This document shows positions 7,436-18,874 of a stretch of DNA of 64,000 nt, piece by piece. Each line of letters opens with the position of its first letter. Position 1 is the first letter of the stretch. Source of the stretch: Deltaproteobacteria bacterium (lineage in GTDB: Bacteria; Myxococcota; Myxococcia; Myxococcales; 40CM-4-68-19); contig JANYKT010000068.1 of NCBI GenBank assembly GCA_025358085.1, positions 1 to 64,000 on the forward strand. Direction: 5' to 3'. Both the position numbers and the translations under genes were made by a program. The notes under the pieces were generated by a model. The model did not search any database. It was not told where the DNA came from and saw only the letters and a program-made list of their open reading frames with translations.

Positions 7436-8745
7436 AATCCGTCGGTGGTATCGCGGTGCGGCAGCAGCTGCACATCGACCTCGGTCGCGGCTACGGAGGC
7501 CGCCAGCGGCGCGCCCAGGAGTTCAGCCGGAGGAATCGGGACCAGCTCCGGATGCGCCTCGGCAAAGGCCGCGCGCACGTCCTGGTTCTCGCCGCGGTTG
7601 ATTGAGCAGGTGGCATAGATCAGCCGTCCGCTCGGCTTGAGTAGCCGCACATACCGCTCGAGGATCTCGCGCTGGCGCGGCGGGAAGATGTTGACCTCGT
7701 CCATGTTCAACCGCCAGCGCGCGTCGGGATTGCGGCGCAGCGCGCCCAGTCCGCTGCAGGGCGCATCGATCAGCACCACGTCGGCCTGGCCCGCGAGGTC
7801 TTCGATGCGGGCCTCGCCCACCGCGCCCTCGGGGACGCCGCGCGACTCGCAGTTGTGCACACCAGCGCGGCGGGCACGCACCTTCATCTCAACCAGCCGG
7901 CGCGCGTCGCGATCGCAGGCGACCAGCCGCCCCTTGTTGTTCATCTCCATCGCGAGCGCCAGCGTCTTGCCTCCCGCGCCGGCACAGGCATCGACCACGA
8001 TCTGTCCCGGCCGCGCGCCGCACGCGAGCGCGATCAACTGGCTGCCTTCGTCCTGGACTTCGAAGAGCCCCGCTTTGAAGGCTTTCAAGGCGAAGACATT
8101 GGTCCGGCCCGTGAAGGTCACGCCCCAGGGTGAAAGCTTCGTTGGCTCGACCCGCGCATCCTCGCCCGCGAGCGTGCGCACGAGCTCGTCCCGCGTGTTC
8201 TTCAAAAGATTTGCGCGCACGGTCAGCGGCGCGCGTTGATTGATGGCAGCGGCGAGCTTGCGGGTCTCTGGAGCACCCAGCTGATCGCTCCAGAGCTTGG
8301 CCAGCCAGCGCGGCAGTGAAGTCTCCGCCGCCAGCGCGTCATTGACATCACCCTCGGGAATGCCCAGCTCCACCGGCTGCGCAACGAGCTCGAGCGCCCA
8401 GAGATACGGCGCGACCTCCAGCCCCGCGAGGCCCGCCGCGCTGGCCGCACTCTGCTGGTCTCCGACAATCAGATAGGCCGCATAGCGCAAGAGATGCTGC
8501 GTGGGCGTCGCCAGCCGATCCATCGAGGACTTGCGGGTCAACAGCGCCCGTCCGAGCAGGTGATCGACCCGGCCCTGCAGCCGGAGCAGGCCATAGACCG
8601 CATCGGAGACCGCCCGCCGCTCGACCGAGCGCAGCCGCTTTTCGCGCCGCAGCACGCGCTGCAGCGACTGATCGGCACGCGCGCCCTCACGCCGCACCTG
8701 TTCGTAGATCTCCATCACTGCCATTCTCACCAGCTCGGCTCGCAT
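7408..8745 (-). CDS. rsmB: 16S rRNA (cytosine-967-C5) methyltransferase RsmB-like
   Basis: The 445-residue protein starts at ATG 8745 (MRAELVRMAVMEIYEQVRR); the frame remains open upstream into the efflux gene, but that part is not coding. Residues 1-135 are a NusB-like RNA-binding domain, and the remainder is a Rossmann methyltransferase. Motif I is VDACAGAGGKTLALA, motif IV DAPCSGLGALRRNPDARWR carries one active Cys, and motif VI YATCSINRGEN the other; the two-Cys arrangement is typical of RNA m5C enzymes. The NusB domain favours RsmB over RsmF or other NOL1/NOP2/sun members. It is divergent from the metal-efflux operon. Confidence 0.92.
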   Translation of the reverse strand: MRAELVRMAVMEIYEQVRREGARADQSLQRVLRREKRLRSVERRAVSDAVYGLLRLQGRVDHLLGRALLTRKSSMDRLATPTQHLLRYAAYLIVGDQQSAASAAGLAGLEVAPYLWALELVAQPVELGIPEGDVNDALAAETSLPRWLAKLWSDQLGAPETRKLAAAINQRAPLTVRANLLKNTRDELVRTLAGEDARVEPTKLSPWGVTFTGRTNVFALKAFKAGLFEVQDEGSQLIALACGARPGQIVVDACAGAGGKTLALAMEMNNKGRLVACDRDARRLVEMKVRARRAGVHNCESRGVPEGAVGEARIEDLAGQADVVLIDAPCSGLGALRRNPDARWRLNMDEVNIFPPRQREILERYVRLLKPSGRLIYATCSINRGENQDVRAAFAEAHPELVPIPPAELLGAPLAASVAATEVDVQLLPHRDTTDGFYIAGLRRG

Positions 8746-8778
8746 TGGAGGCCTTATACCGATCCGTGCATCGCTCGT

Positions 8779-8819
8779 CCTGCAAGAAACTTTCGCTGGC
8801 GGTGCAAGATCCTTGCAGG
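8779..8819 (+). promoter_or_regulatory. Candidate upstream activating sites for the sigma-54 regulator of the efflux operon
   Basis: CCTGCAAG at 8779-8786 is inverted as CTTGCAGG at 8812-8819. A tighter repeat TGCAAG-N3-CTTGCA occupies 8803-8817. Three half sites thus lie 45-100 bases before the candidate -24/-12 promoter, the usual place for an NtrC-type enhancer. The matching regulator gene is the last of the same operon (17352-18737). Confidence 0.5.
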
Positions 8820-8861
8820 CCGCGCCGGCTGGTCGATGGCCGCACGGCTGAGAAGAGGGTG

Positions 8862-8878
8862 CTGGCGCGGCTCTTGCT
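8862..8878 (+). promoter_or_regulatory. Candidate sigma-54 (-24/-12) promoter
   Basis: CTGGCGCGGCTCTTGCT matches the sigma-54 consensus with one substitution (GGCGCG for GGCACG) and the exact GG-N10-GC spacing. It is followed by the operon that encodes its own sigma-54 activator. A problem: a start site about 12 bases after the -12 element falls near 8889, only five bases before ATG 8894 and after the AAGGGAG ribosome-binding-like sequence at 8880-8886. Transcripts would then be nearly leaderless, or a second promoter exists. Confidence 0.45.
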
Positions 8879-8893
8879 GAAGGGAGTGTCTCC

Positions 8894-10192
8894 ATGGGTC
8901 CTTTCTTGTTCGCGCTCTGTCTCCTCGCTGCTGCTGGCGCCCGAGCCGAGCCTCCGGCCGACCCTGTGCAGCTGCCGCCCGTGCTCACGCTCGGCAAGGC
9001 GCTTGCGATCTTCCGCGCCCACGGCTTCGACTTGCTGGTGGCCGAGGCGAACGTGCGCGCCGCCAGCGGTGACGTGAGCATTGCCGGCGGCCTGCCCAAT
9101 CCCAGCCTGTCGCTGAGCGCCGGCAAGAACTTTCGCTGCGCAGCCTCGCAGGATTGCAGCGTGGTCTCCTACAGCGGCTCGCTCTTCGACAACAACCTCA
9201 TCTCGAATCTGGTGACCGGCAAGCGCGGCCTGCGAAAAGACGTAGCGCAGGCTGCATTCGAGGCGGCGCGCCGTTCGAAGGACGACGCCCAGCGGACTCT
9301 CGAGTATCAATTGAAGCAGGCTTACTTCCAGGCCCTGCTCGCCCAGGCACAGCTGCAGGTGGCGACGGATACTTATGAATCGAACCTGCGCACTCGCCAG
9401 GTGAACGAAAAGCGATTCCAGCTGGGGGGAATGAACGAGGCGGATCTCGCCACCATCCAGGTCGCCGAGCTCGAGTCCGAGCAGGCGCAGGATCTCGCCG
9501 GGCAGGGCCTGCGCGCGGCCAAGGTCGCGGTGGCTTTCCTGCTCGGCTTCCGCACCCTGGTGCCGGACTATCAAATCGATGCAAGAGAGCTCGAGTTCGC
9601 GGTCCCGGGAAAGCTCGCCACTGCCACGCGCGAGACGCTGCTCGATCAAGCATTGAAACAGCGGCCCGATATCGCCGCATTCAATCAACAGATCCAGCGC
9701 GCCGATGCCGCGCTGCGCCTGTCGCATCGCAATGTCTTTCCCGATATCGGCGTGGGCGTGACCTATTCAGCGAATGGCACCGGCGACAGCAACATCTCGC
9801 CGCCGAACGGCTCCATCAACCTGAGCTTCACCCCGCCCCTCTTCTATTTCCAGTCGGGCGAGATCCGCCGGGCGGAGGCGGACCTGGTCACACAACAGGT
9901 CCTGCGGCAGAAGGCCGAAGCCCAGACCGTGGCCGACGTCGAGACGGCCTGGGGACAGCTCGTCGCCACGCGCAAGCTGGTGGAGCGGATGGAGAAGTCT
10001 TTGCTGGAGCGCGCCCAGAAAGCCCGCGATCTGATCAAGTTCCAGTACGAGCACGGCGCTGCGTCCCTGTTGGACCTGCTCAATGCCCAGCGAACCTATA
10101 CCGCCATTCGCGCCGAGCATGCCCAGGACCTGGCCAATTATTGGACCGCCTTTTCGCTTCTGGAACAGGCCACGGCGCAGGAGCTCAAATGA
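8894..10192 (+). CDS. TolC-family outer membrane efflux protein (CzcC/CusC-like)
   Basis: This 432-residue protein has a signal peptide (MGPFLFALCLLAAAGARA) and then two TolC repeats. The first helical pair starts LGKALAIFRAHGFDLLVAEANVRAASGDVSIAGGLPNPSLSLS, and the second around QALKQRPDIAAFNQQIQRADAALRLSHRNVFPDIGVG. The final helices carry the typical YEHGAASLLDLLNAQRTYTAIRAEHAQDLANYWTAFSLLEQATA. It should trimerise as the outer-membrane duct of a CBA-type heavy-metal pump. ATG 8894 is preceded by AAGGGAG at a good distance. Its stop overlaps the adaptor start by four bases, and the pump genes follow at once. The metal is not readable from this subunit. Confidence 0.93.
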   Translation: MGPFLFALCLLAAAGARAEPPADPVQLPPVLTLGKALAIFRAHGFDLLVAEANVRAASGDVSIAGGLPNPSLSLSAGKNFRCAASQDCSVVSYSGSLFDNNLISNLVTGKRGLRKDVAQAAFEAARRSKDDAQRTLEYQLKQAYFQALLAQAQLQVATDTYESNLRTRQVNEKRFQLGGMNEADLATIQVAELESEQAQDLAGQGLRAAKVAVAFLLGFRTLVPDYQIDARELEFAVPGKLATATRETLLDQALKQRPDIAAFNQQIQRADAALRLSHRNVFPDIGVGVTYSANGTGDSNISPPNGSINLSFTPPLFYFQSGEIRRAEADLVTQQVLRQKAEAQTVADVETAWGQLVATRKLVERMEKSLLERAQKARDLIKFQYEHGAASLLDLLNAQRTYTAIRAEHAQDLANYWTAFSLLEQATAQELK

Positions 10193-12396
10193 AGATCCTG
10201 ACCCTGATGCTCCTGCTCCTCACGGCTTGCAAAGCCCAGGTCAAACACGAGGAGACGCCGCCAGAAGACGAGCTCTGGATCGCGCGCGACGCCTTCGAGC
10301 ACGGCAGCAAGGTCATTGAAGTCCACGCGCAGGACCTGCCGCAGAACATTACCACCGGCGGGCGCATTGCTTTCGACGACCTGCGCGTCTCGCATGTCTT
10401 CTCGCCGGTGACCGGCCGGGTCACGCGCGTTCTGGCCCAGCTGGGCGCGCCCGTGCACAAGGGCACACCGCTCGCAGCCATCGTCTCGCCCGACGTCGGC
10501 AGCGCCTTCTCCGACCTGGTCAAGGCGCGCGCGGACCTCTCCGCGAGCGAGCGCGACTTCCACCGGCAGGAGCAGCTGCGCGAGGCAGGCGCCGGCTCCA
10601 GCCGCGATTACGAAACATCGGAGGATGCTTATCGCCGGGCCCGAGCCGAGGAGGAGCGCGCGAAAGCGAGGCTGCGCACGCTGCGCTCGGGAAGCGTTGA
10701 TTCCGTGACCCAGGAATACACCTTGCCCAGCCAGATCGAAGGCCGCGTGATTGCGCGCATGATCAATCCCGGTATGGAGGTGCAGGGCCAATTCTCCGGA
10801 GGCACCGCGGTCGAACTGTTTACACTCGGCAGCATCGATTCGGTGATCCTCAATGCCGATGTCGGCGAGGCGGATCTGCCTCAAATGGAGCTGGGCTCGA
10901 CGGTCTCGGTGCGCGTGCTCGCCTGGCCGGACCGCACCTTCAAGGGAAAGCTGGAATGGATCAGCCCCGCGCTCGACCCCGCGCTGCGCACGGCGCGGAT
11001 CCGCTGTGCGCTGCCCAATGCCGATTTTGCCCTCAAGCCCGAGATGTTCGCGACCGTCATCATCGAGCGACCTTCAGTGAGACAGCTGGCGGTGCCGGCC
11101 GGTGCAATCATTCGCATTCATGATCAATCCTTCGTTCAGGTAGCCGCTGGAGAGAGGCCGGACGGCCGGCAAATCTTCAAGCGGCGTCATATCCAGACTT
11201 CCGATCACGACGGCGCCCCGCCGAAGCGGAGCTCACCGCACGGCGAACTCCCGATCGCACAAGCCGAGGCGGCGCCGGCACCCGTGGCCGTTCTCGATGG
11301 GCTGACCGAGGGCGAGAAGGTGCTCATTGACGGCGCCCAGGCACCCAAAGCCGAGCTGGAAGATAGCGTGCTCACCGAGCAGCAACTGCAGTCCGGCAGG
11401 GTCTCCATCGTCGCCGCGGAGGAGAAGGACGTCTCCGACGCCATCACGGTGGGCGGGCGGCTGACCTTCAATGATTTGCGCGTCACGCATGTCTTTCCGC
11501 CGGTCAATGGCCGTATCCAGCGGGTCCTGGCTGCGCCCGGTCAGCACGTGCACAAGGGCGACCCGCTGGCCGTGCTGATTTCGCCCGACCTCGGCAGCGC
11601 CTTCTCCGATCAATTCAAGGCCAAGGCCGACCTGATCCAGGCCGGGCACGAGGTGAAGCGCCAGCGCGAGCTCTATGCCGTCCACGCCAGCGCGCAGAAA
11701 GATCTCGAAATGGCCGAGGGTGCTTATCAAAAGGCCAATGCCGAGCACGAACGCACTTTGCAGAAGACCCGGCTCTTTCAGGTGGGTCAAGCGAGCAACG
11801 TCTCGCAGGAGTATGTCCTGCGGAGCCCCATCGACGGCGAGGTGATCGCGCGCTCCGCGAATCCCGGAGTCGAGGTGCAGGGCGCCTACTCAGGCTCGGG
11901 CGGGGTCACGGAACTCTTTACCATCGGCAGCATCGAGGACCTCTGGTTGATGGGCGAAGTCTATGAAACGGACCTGCCCTACATCAAGCGCGGGGCCCAG
12001 GTTGAATTGAGCGTCTCTATCTATCCCGGACGCATTTTTCGCGGCCGCGTCGATTGGATCTCCGAGACGCTCGATCCCGTCCTGCGCACGGCCAGGGTGC
12101 GCTGCGTGCTCAAGAACCAGCAGAGTCTGCTGCGTCCGGAGATGTATGAAGTGGTCAATATCGCCGCCCCCTCCCGCCACGCCTTGACCATTCCGCGCGA
12201 GGCGCTGTTGCGGCTGGGCAACGAGACCGATGTCTTTGTAGAATTGCCCAAGGACAAAGACGGCCGCACCGCCTTCCGCCGCCGCCGCGTCCTGGCCAAC
12301 GAGCAATTGCCCGGCAGCACCGTGCCTGTGCTTGCGGGCCTGCAGCCGGGCGAGCGCGTGGCCTCCGCCGGCGCGATCTTCCTGGTCGGGAACTGA
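10189..12396 (+). CDS. Tandem-duplicated periplasmic adaptor (membrane fusion protein) of a metal RND pump
   Basis: At 735 residues this is about twice the length of a normal CusB/CzcB adaptor. It starts at ATG 10189 with a lipoprotein signal (MKILTLMLLLLTACKAQ, predicted lipid Cys14). Two complete adaptor modules follow. Module 1 starts near residue 54 (ITTGGRIAFDDLRVSHVFSP) and module 2 near 419 (ITVGGRLTFNDLRVTHVFPP), a period of 365 residues. Each has a lipoyl half (PVHKGTPLAAIVSPDVGSAF; HVHKGDPLAVLISPDLGSAF), a short helical hairpin, a second lipoyl half with a PGVEVQG-like loop, and beta-barrel and membrane-proximal parts (WISPALDPALRTARIRC; WISETLDPVLRTARVRC). A His/Pro-containing linker (about 345-400) joins them. 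RND adaptors normally work as six chains in three pairs, so the fusion would make each pair covalent; that is inference. It overlaps the outer membrane gene by four bases. Confidence 0.93.
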   Translation: MKILTLMLLLLTACKAQVKHEETPPEDELWIARDAFEHGSKVIEVHAQDLPQNITTGGRIAFDDLRVSHVFSPVTGRVTRVLAQLGAPVHKGTPLAAIVSPDVGSAFSDLVKARADLSASERDFHRQEQLREAGAGSSRDYETSEDAYRRARAEEERAKARLRTLRSGSVDSVTQEYTLPSQIEGRVIARMINPGMEVQGQFSGGTAVELFTLGSIDSVILNADVGEADLPQMELGSTVSVRVLAWPDRTFKGKLEWISPALDPALRTARIRCALPNADFALKPEMFATVIIERPSVRQLAVPAGAIIRIHDQSFVQVAAGERPDGRQIFKRRHIQTSDHDGAPPKRSSPHGELPIAQAEAAPAPVAVLDGLTEGEKVLIDGAQAPKAELEDSVLTEQQLQSGRVSIVAAEEKDVSDAITVGGRLTFNDLRVTHVFPPVNGRIQRVLAAPGQHVHKGDPLAVLISPDLGSAFSDQFKAKADLIQAGHEVKRQRELYAVHASAQKDLEMAEGAYQKANAEHERTLQKTRLFQVGQASNVSQEYVLRSPIDGEVIARSANPGVEVQGAYSGSGGVTELFTIGSIEDLWLMGEVYETDLPYIKRGAQVELSVSIYPGRIFRGRVDWISETLDPVLRTARVRCVLKNQQSLLRPEMYEVVNIAAPSRHALTIPREALLRLGNETDVFVELPKDKDGRTAFRRRRVLANEQLPGSTVPVLAGLQPGERVASAGAIFLVGN

Positions 12397-12397
12397 C

Positions 12398-15300
12398 ATG
12401 ATCCGCAAGCTCGTCGACGCTGCGCTTGCCAATCCCGTCATCATCATCTCACTGGCCGTGATCCTTTTGATTGGCGGCATTGCTGCTTTTCGCCGCTTGC
12501 CAATCGAGGCCTATCCGAACCCGGTTCCGCCGCTGGTGGAAGTGATTGCGCAGCCACCGGGCTGGAGCGCGGAAGAGACCGAGCGATATGTCTCGATCCC
12601 GCTCGAGATCGGCCTGTCGGGAATGGCCGGACTCGACCATATCCGCTCGCAATCGCTCTTCGGACTCACCGACGTAAAGTGCTACTTCAAGTGGGGCGTT
12701 GATTACTGGGCCGCGCGGCAGGAGGTCATCAACCGCCTGCAATTCATTTCGCTGCCACCCGGGGTGCAGGCGCAGATCTCTCCCTGGAACGCCATCGGCG
12801 AGGTCTATCGTTACAACCTCGTCGGCAAGGGCTATTCGCTGATTGACTTGAAGACCGCGGAGGACTGGATTCTCGAGCGCCAGTGGAAGCAGGTGCCGGG
12901 CGTCGTCGATGTCACGAGCTTCGGAGGCCAGACGCGCGAATACCACGTCGAGGTCGATCCTTATCTGTTGCGGGCCCGCGGCGTCTCGCTCGCGCAGCTC
13001 TCGGCGGCGCTGGCCAACTCCAATCAGAACGTGGGTGGCCAGCGGGTGACGCTGGGGCAGCAGGCTTATACCATTCGCGGTATCGGACTCATCAGCTCTC
13101 TGAAAGACATCGAAGACGTGGTGGTGCTGGAACAGAAGGGCATTCCCGTCCACGTCCGCGACGTAGCGAAGGTGTCGGTGGGAGGCGCGCCGCGGCTGGG
13201 CAAGGTGGGCCGCGACGGCGATGAAGACGTGGTGCAGGGCACCATTCTCATGAAGTACGGCGGCGAGACCAAGGCCACGCTGCAAGGCATCTATGAGCGG
13301 CTCGCCCTGATCAAGCAGCGCCACCTGCTGCCGCCGGGAATGGAGATCATTCCCTATTATGACCGCGGCGACCTGGTCAATGTAACTACGCATACGGTGA
13401 TGGAGAACCTGATCATCGGCATGGTTTTAGTGACGCTGGTGCTGATCCTCTTTCTCGGCAACTGGCGTGCGGCGATGATTACCGCGCTGAATATCCCGCT
13501 CGCCCTGCTGGTCGCTATCATTGGCCTGGTGGCGACGGGTACCTCCGCGAACCTCATTTCCCTGGGCGCGGTGGACTTTGGCATCGTCATCGATTCCACC
13601 GTGATCATGATGGAGAACATCTTCCGCCACCTGGGCGAGAAGGACGGCGGAAGCCTGCCGGACCGCATCCGCACTGCGGTCGGCGAGGTCGGCAAGCCAA
13701 TGGCCTTCTCCACGGTCATCATCGGCGTTTCTTTTCTGCCGCTGTTCACGCTGACCGGCGTCTCGGGCGTCATCTTCGCGCCCATGTCGCATACTTACGC
13801 ATTGGCCATCGGCGGCGCAATCATACTGGCTTTGACACTCACGCCGGTGCTGACGTCGCGGTTCATGCCCGAGCATGTGGAAGAGAAAGAAAACTTCGTC
13901 ATGCGGGCGCTGCACAAGATCTATGACCCGCTCTTCAATGCCGGCCTGCGAAACCCGTCGCTGGGTGTCTGGCTGCTGCTCTTGCCCATCGCCGCCGTCA
14001 TCCTGCTCTTTCCGCTCTTGGGCAAAGAATTCATGCCGCAGCTCGAGGAGGGCAACTTCTGGATTCGCGCCACGCTCCCGCAGTCGGTCTCGCTGGAAGA
14101 GTCGTCACGGCACGTCGGAAAGATGCGCCAGATCATCAAATCCCACGCCGAGACCTTGACCGTCACCTCCCAGTTGGGCCGGCCCGACGACGGCACCGAT
14201 GTGACCGGCTTTCACAACATGGAATTCTTCGCCCCCTTGAAGCCATTCGATGAATGGCCGGCGGGGCTGACCAAGGAGAAGCTCACCAAGGTGCTGCAGA
14301 AGGAATTGCAGGACGAGTTTCCCGGCGTGCTGTTCAACTTCTCTCAATACATCTCCGATAACGTCGAGGAAGCACTCTCTGGCGTCAAGGGCGAGAACAG
14401 CGTCAAGATCAATGGTCCTGATGTCAAAAGCAATGAAGCTATCGCCGACGGCATCGTGGCGGTGATGCAGAAGGTCCGCGGCGTGGACGACCTGGGGCTT
14501 TTGCGCTCGTTGGGGCAGCCGAGCATCAAGATCGTTCCCGACCGCGCCCAGGCCGCGCGCTATGGACTCAATACCGGCGACATCGAGGCGGTGGTGCAGG
14601 CGGCCATCGGCGGGCAGGCGGTCACGCAGGTCTTCGAGGGTGAAAAGAGCTTCGCGCTGACGGTGCGGTGGCTTCCTCAATATCGCGCCGATCTGGCGGC
14701 CATCCGCCGCATCACGGTGGCCTCGCCCGACGGCAGCCAGATCACGCTCGCGCAGCTCGCCTCGATTACGGCCGAGGATAGCCCCAATGTCATCTACCGT
14801 GAGGACGGCCGCCGCTATACGCCGGTGAAGTTCTCGGTGCGCGGCCGCGACCTGGGCTCGACCATCACCGAGTCGCAGCGCCAAATCGAAGAGAAGGTGC
14901 GCCTGCCGCCCGAGACAAATCTTATCTGGTCAGGGCAGATCAACGAATTGAAAGAGGCAGAGCAGCGGCTCTTCTTGATCGTTCCATTGACTCTCCTGTT
15001 GATTGGCTTCCTGGTCTATAGCGCCGTCCGGAACTGGGCCGCGACTGTCATCGTCCTGGTATCGATTCCGGTGGCCTGTGCCGGTGGAATCCTCGCGCTC
15101 CTGGCCACACGGGTGGACCTGTCGGTCTCGGCGGCGATGGGCTTCATCTCCATCTTTGGTATCGCGGTGCAGGACGCTCTCTTGATGGTCACCTATTTCC
15201 AGCAATTGCGCGCCTCCGGAGACACCATTGAAGTGGCCGCCAAGGCCGCGGCGGAGAAGCGGCTGCGCGCAGGCCTGATGACGACGCTCGTGGCCATGAT

Positions 15301-15490
15301 CGGCCTGTTGCCCGCGGCGCTCTCGCACGGCATCGGCTCCGAGACGCAGCGGCCCCTCGCCATCGTCGTCATCGGCGGCTCGCTGATGCTGACCACGCTC
15401 ACGCGCGTGCTGCAGCCGCCGTTGCTGGTTCTGGCCTGGCGCTGGATTGAAAGGCCGCGGCCAAACAGGGCTATACCGGTCGCGACATGA
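12398..15490 (+). CDS. CzcA-type heavy-metal RND efflux pump
   Basis: This 1030-residue inner membrane transporter starts at ATG 12398, one base after the adaptor stop. It shows the RND plan: membrane helix 1 (NPVIIISLAVILLIGGIAAF), a large periplasmic loop (about 40-330), helices 2-6, a second periplasmic loop (about 560-860) and helices 8-12. In helix 4 the proton-relay motif reads VDFGIVIDSTVIMMEN, with the two Asp and one Glu typical of the HME subfamily (CzcA D402, D408 and E415 equivalents). This favours divalent ions such as zinc, cobalt or nickel over the Cu/Ag CusA group; the ion is an inference. It exports metal through the adaptor and the TolC-type duct using proton entry. Its stop overlaps the kinase start. 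Confidence 0.95.
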   Translation: MIRKLVDAALANPVIIISLAVILLIGGIAAFRRLPIEAYPNPVPPLVEVIAQPPGWSAEETERYVSIPLEIGLSGMAGLDHIRSQSLFGLTDVKCYFKWGVDYWAARQEVINRLQFISLPPGVQAQISPWNAIGEVYRYNLVGKGYSLIDLKTAEDWILERQWKQVPGVVDVTSFGGQTREYHVEVDPYLLRARGVSLAQLSAALANSNQNVGGQRVTLGQQAYTIRGIGLISSLKDIEDVVVLEQKGIPVHVRDVAKVSVGGAPRLGKVGRDGDEDVVQGTILMKYGGETKATLQGIYERLALIKQRHLLPPGMEIIPYYDRGDLVNVTTHTVMENLIIGMVLVTLVLILFLGNWRAAMITALNIPLALLVAIIGLVATGTSANLISLGAVDFGIVIDSTVIMMENIFRHLGEKDGGSLPDRIRTAVGEVGKPMAFSTVIIGVSFLPLFTLTGVSGVIFAPMSHTYALAIGGAIILALTLTPVLTSRFMPEHVEEKENFVMRALHKIYDPLFNAGLRNPSLGVWLLLLPIAAVILLFPLLGKEFMPQLEEGNFWIRATLPQSVSLEESSRHVGKMRQIIKSHAETLTVTSQLGRPDDGTDVTGFHNMEFFAPLKPFDEWPAGLTKEKLTKVLQKELQDEFPGVLFNFSQYISDNVEEALSGVKGENSVKINGPDVKSNEAIADGIVAVMQKVRGVDDLGLLRSLGQPSIKIVPDRAQAARYGLNTGDIEAVVQAAIGGQAVTQVFEGEKSFALTVRWLPQYRADLAAIRRITVASPDGSQITLAQLASITAEDSPNVIYREDGRRYTPVKFSVRGRDLGSTITESQRQIEEKVRLPPETNLIWSGQINELKEAEQRLFLIVPLTLLLIGFLVYSAVRNWAATVIVLVSIPVACAGGILALLATRVDLSVSAAMGFISIFGIAVQDALLMVTYFQQLRASGDTIEVAAKAAAEKRLRAGLMTTLVAMIGLLPAALSHGIGSETQRPLAIVVIGGSLMLTTLTRVLQPPLLVLAWRWIERPRPNRAIPVAT

Positions 15491-17351
15491 AGCTGCGCCC
15501 GCGCATCGCGCTCGTCTCCTGCCTGGTGGCGCTCATCTCGGTGGGCGTGACCGGTGCGCTGCTCATCCGGCAATCGCGCGCCTGGTCCGCGCAGGAGCTT
15601 TTGCAACGACAGACTTTGCTGGTGCAGACGCGGGCCTTCGCGGTGGGCGACGCTCTGGAGACCGCCTCGCGCGAGCTCATTCGCTTGTCCCAGAGCGCCG
15701 AAGTCGACCTCACCGACAACGACGTGCGGCCCGAGGCTGCACTGCTCGCGCACGCGCACCGCAACTCAACCATCTTCAATGTCGGGCTGCAGGTGGTGGA
15801 CAAAGCTGGACTCTGCCTTTGGTCGGAGCCGGCGGCGGCGGGCTGCCCGGGCCGCTCCTACGCCGACGAGCCGTGGTTCGTGCAGGGCAAGCGGGCCAAA
15901 GGCGCCATCGTCGTTCCGCAGCGCGCGGCCGACGAGGCGACGGTCATCAATGTGGTGGTCCCGGTGGGCGGCCGCTTCGACGCGCCCGACGGCGTGCTGC
16001 GCGGCGTGATTGATCTGCGCAATGACAAGATCATCTCGCCCAACTTGACTCAATCGCTGCCGCCACAGACCGAGGTGGCGCTGGTCACCCGCGGTGGCGA
16101 GATCATGTTTCCGGCGGGCCTCAAGCGCACCATTGGATGGGATCGCGCGCTCGCAGCCGCGCCCAGCGGGCCCGCCAGCGCTTTCGTCGCTACCGAAGAG
16201 ACAGGCTGGGTTTATGCCCACGCGCCAGTCGCGCACGCTGAATGGGGGCTGGTCTTTCGCTGGCCCTATGCCGGGCTCGATAGCGGGCTCCAGCGCCAAC
16301 TGGGCTTGCTGCTGCGAATCCTCGGCTTTGGCGGCGCGCTGGCGGTGCTGCTCGGTCTCGGCACCTCTGGATACCTGACCGGCCCGCTGGAAGAGCTCTT
16401 GCGCGCGGTGCGGTCGCTCAGCGCGGCGCGGCGCACCGGCGCTGAGCCGCCTCCTTTCGCGACCGGCGCCGCGCGGCGCACCGACGAGCTGGGCGAGCTT
16501 TCGCGCGCCTTCGCCGACCTGCGGGCACAGCTCTCCTCGGGCGACCAGGTGCACCGTCAGGATCTGGAGCGCATTCGCGAGCTCGCGGCGTCGCTGGAAG
16601 AGCGCGTGCGGGCGCGCACCGCGGAGCTGGAGGCGGCGCAGCTGACGCTGGTGGCGCAGGAGCGGCTGGCGGCGATGGGCCGCGCCGCGGCGGTGATCTC
16701 GCATGAATTGAAGAACTCATTGAATGCGCTGGGCATGGGCTTTGACCTGGTCGCGCTCGAGGCGGGCCGGCTGCCGCACCTCGCGCGCGTCAATGCTCAG
16801 GTGCGCGAGGAGGTCAATCGATTGCGGACCATGTCTGACGAGCTGCTGGTCTTTGCCCGCAGCCCGCGCATCGAGGCCCGGTCAGTGGACTTGAATGATC
16901 TGGCGCGACGCACGGTGGAGTTGTGCGCGGAGCAGGCGGCCTCGGCCGGCGTGCGGGTGGCGCTCAAGCTCGACGGTTCATTGACGGTCTCGTGCGATGC
17001 CGAGCGTATCCGCAGCGTGCTGGTCAATCTGCTCCAGAATGCCATTGAGGCGGTGGCCTGGGGAACGGCTCCGGGGGCGCGGCGCGAGGTGCTGCTGGCC
17101 ACGCAAGGAGGACCTTCGTTTGCTTTCGTCGCAATTGAAGACAGCGGGCCCGGCGTTGCTGCCGAAGCGCAGGAGCATCTCTTCGAGCCCTTCTTCACCA
17201 CCAAGCGCAACGGCACTGGGCTGGGCCTCGCCACCGCGCAGCGCTTCGCCGCCGCCCACGGCGGTCATATCGAGTTGCAGACTTCGACTTTGGGCGGTGC
17301 CCGCTTCGTGCTCCGGCTTCCATTGTTCGCACCCGTTTCCGTCGAGGCCGC

Positions 17352-17355
<4 letters not shown>
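15487..17355 (+). CDS. Membrane sensor histidine kinase of the efflux operon
   Basis: The 622-residue protein has an N-terminal membrane helix (about 8-29, IALVSCLVALISVGVTGALLI) and a periplasmic sensor domain of Cache-like character (about 35-265, with DNDVRPEAALLAHAHRNSTIFNVGLQVVDK). A second helix (about 277-300) is followed by HAMP and a coiled coil (RIRELAASLEERVRARTAELEAAQ). The phosphoacceptor helix AAAVISHELKNSLNALGMG has its His in HELKN, as in NtrB/ZraS-type kinases. The ATPase domain has the N box (NLLQNAIEAV), G1 EDSGPGV and G2 GTGLGLA. It starts inside the pump stop and its stop overlaps the response regulator start. It presumably senses periplasmic metal and phosphorylates Asp52 of that regulator. 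Confidence 0.93.
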
Positions 17356-18737
<1,382 letters not shown>

Positions 18738-18874
18738 GAGTGGCCTTCAGACCGTCGACGAAGTCCCTTCATGTTGCGCACGCTGCTGGGGCATCGCGCC
18801 CACACAGAGCTGCTTGTGCGCGAGGGCGGCACGACGTTTTCTTCACCCTGTTTCTCGTCTGAAGTGGAGTTCCC

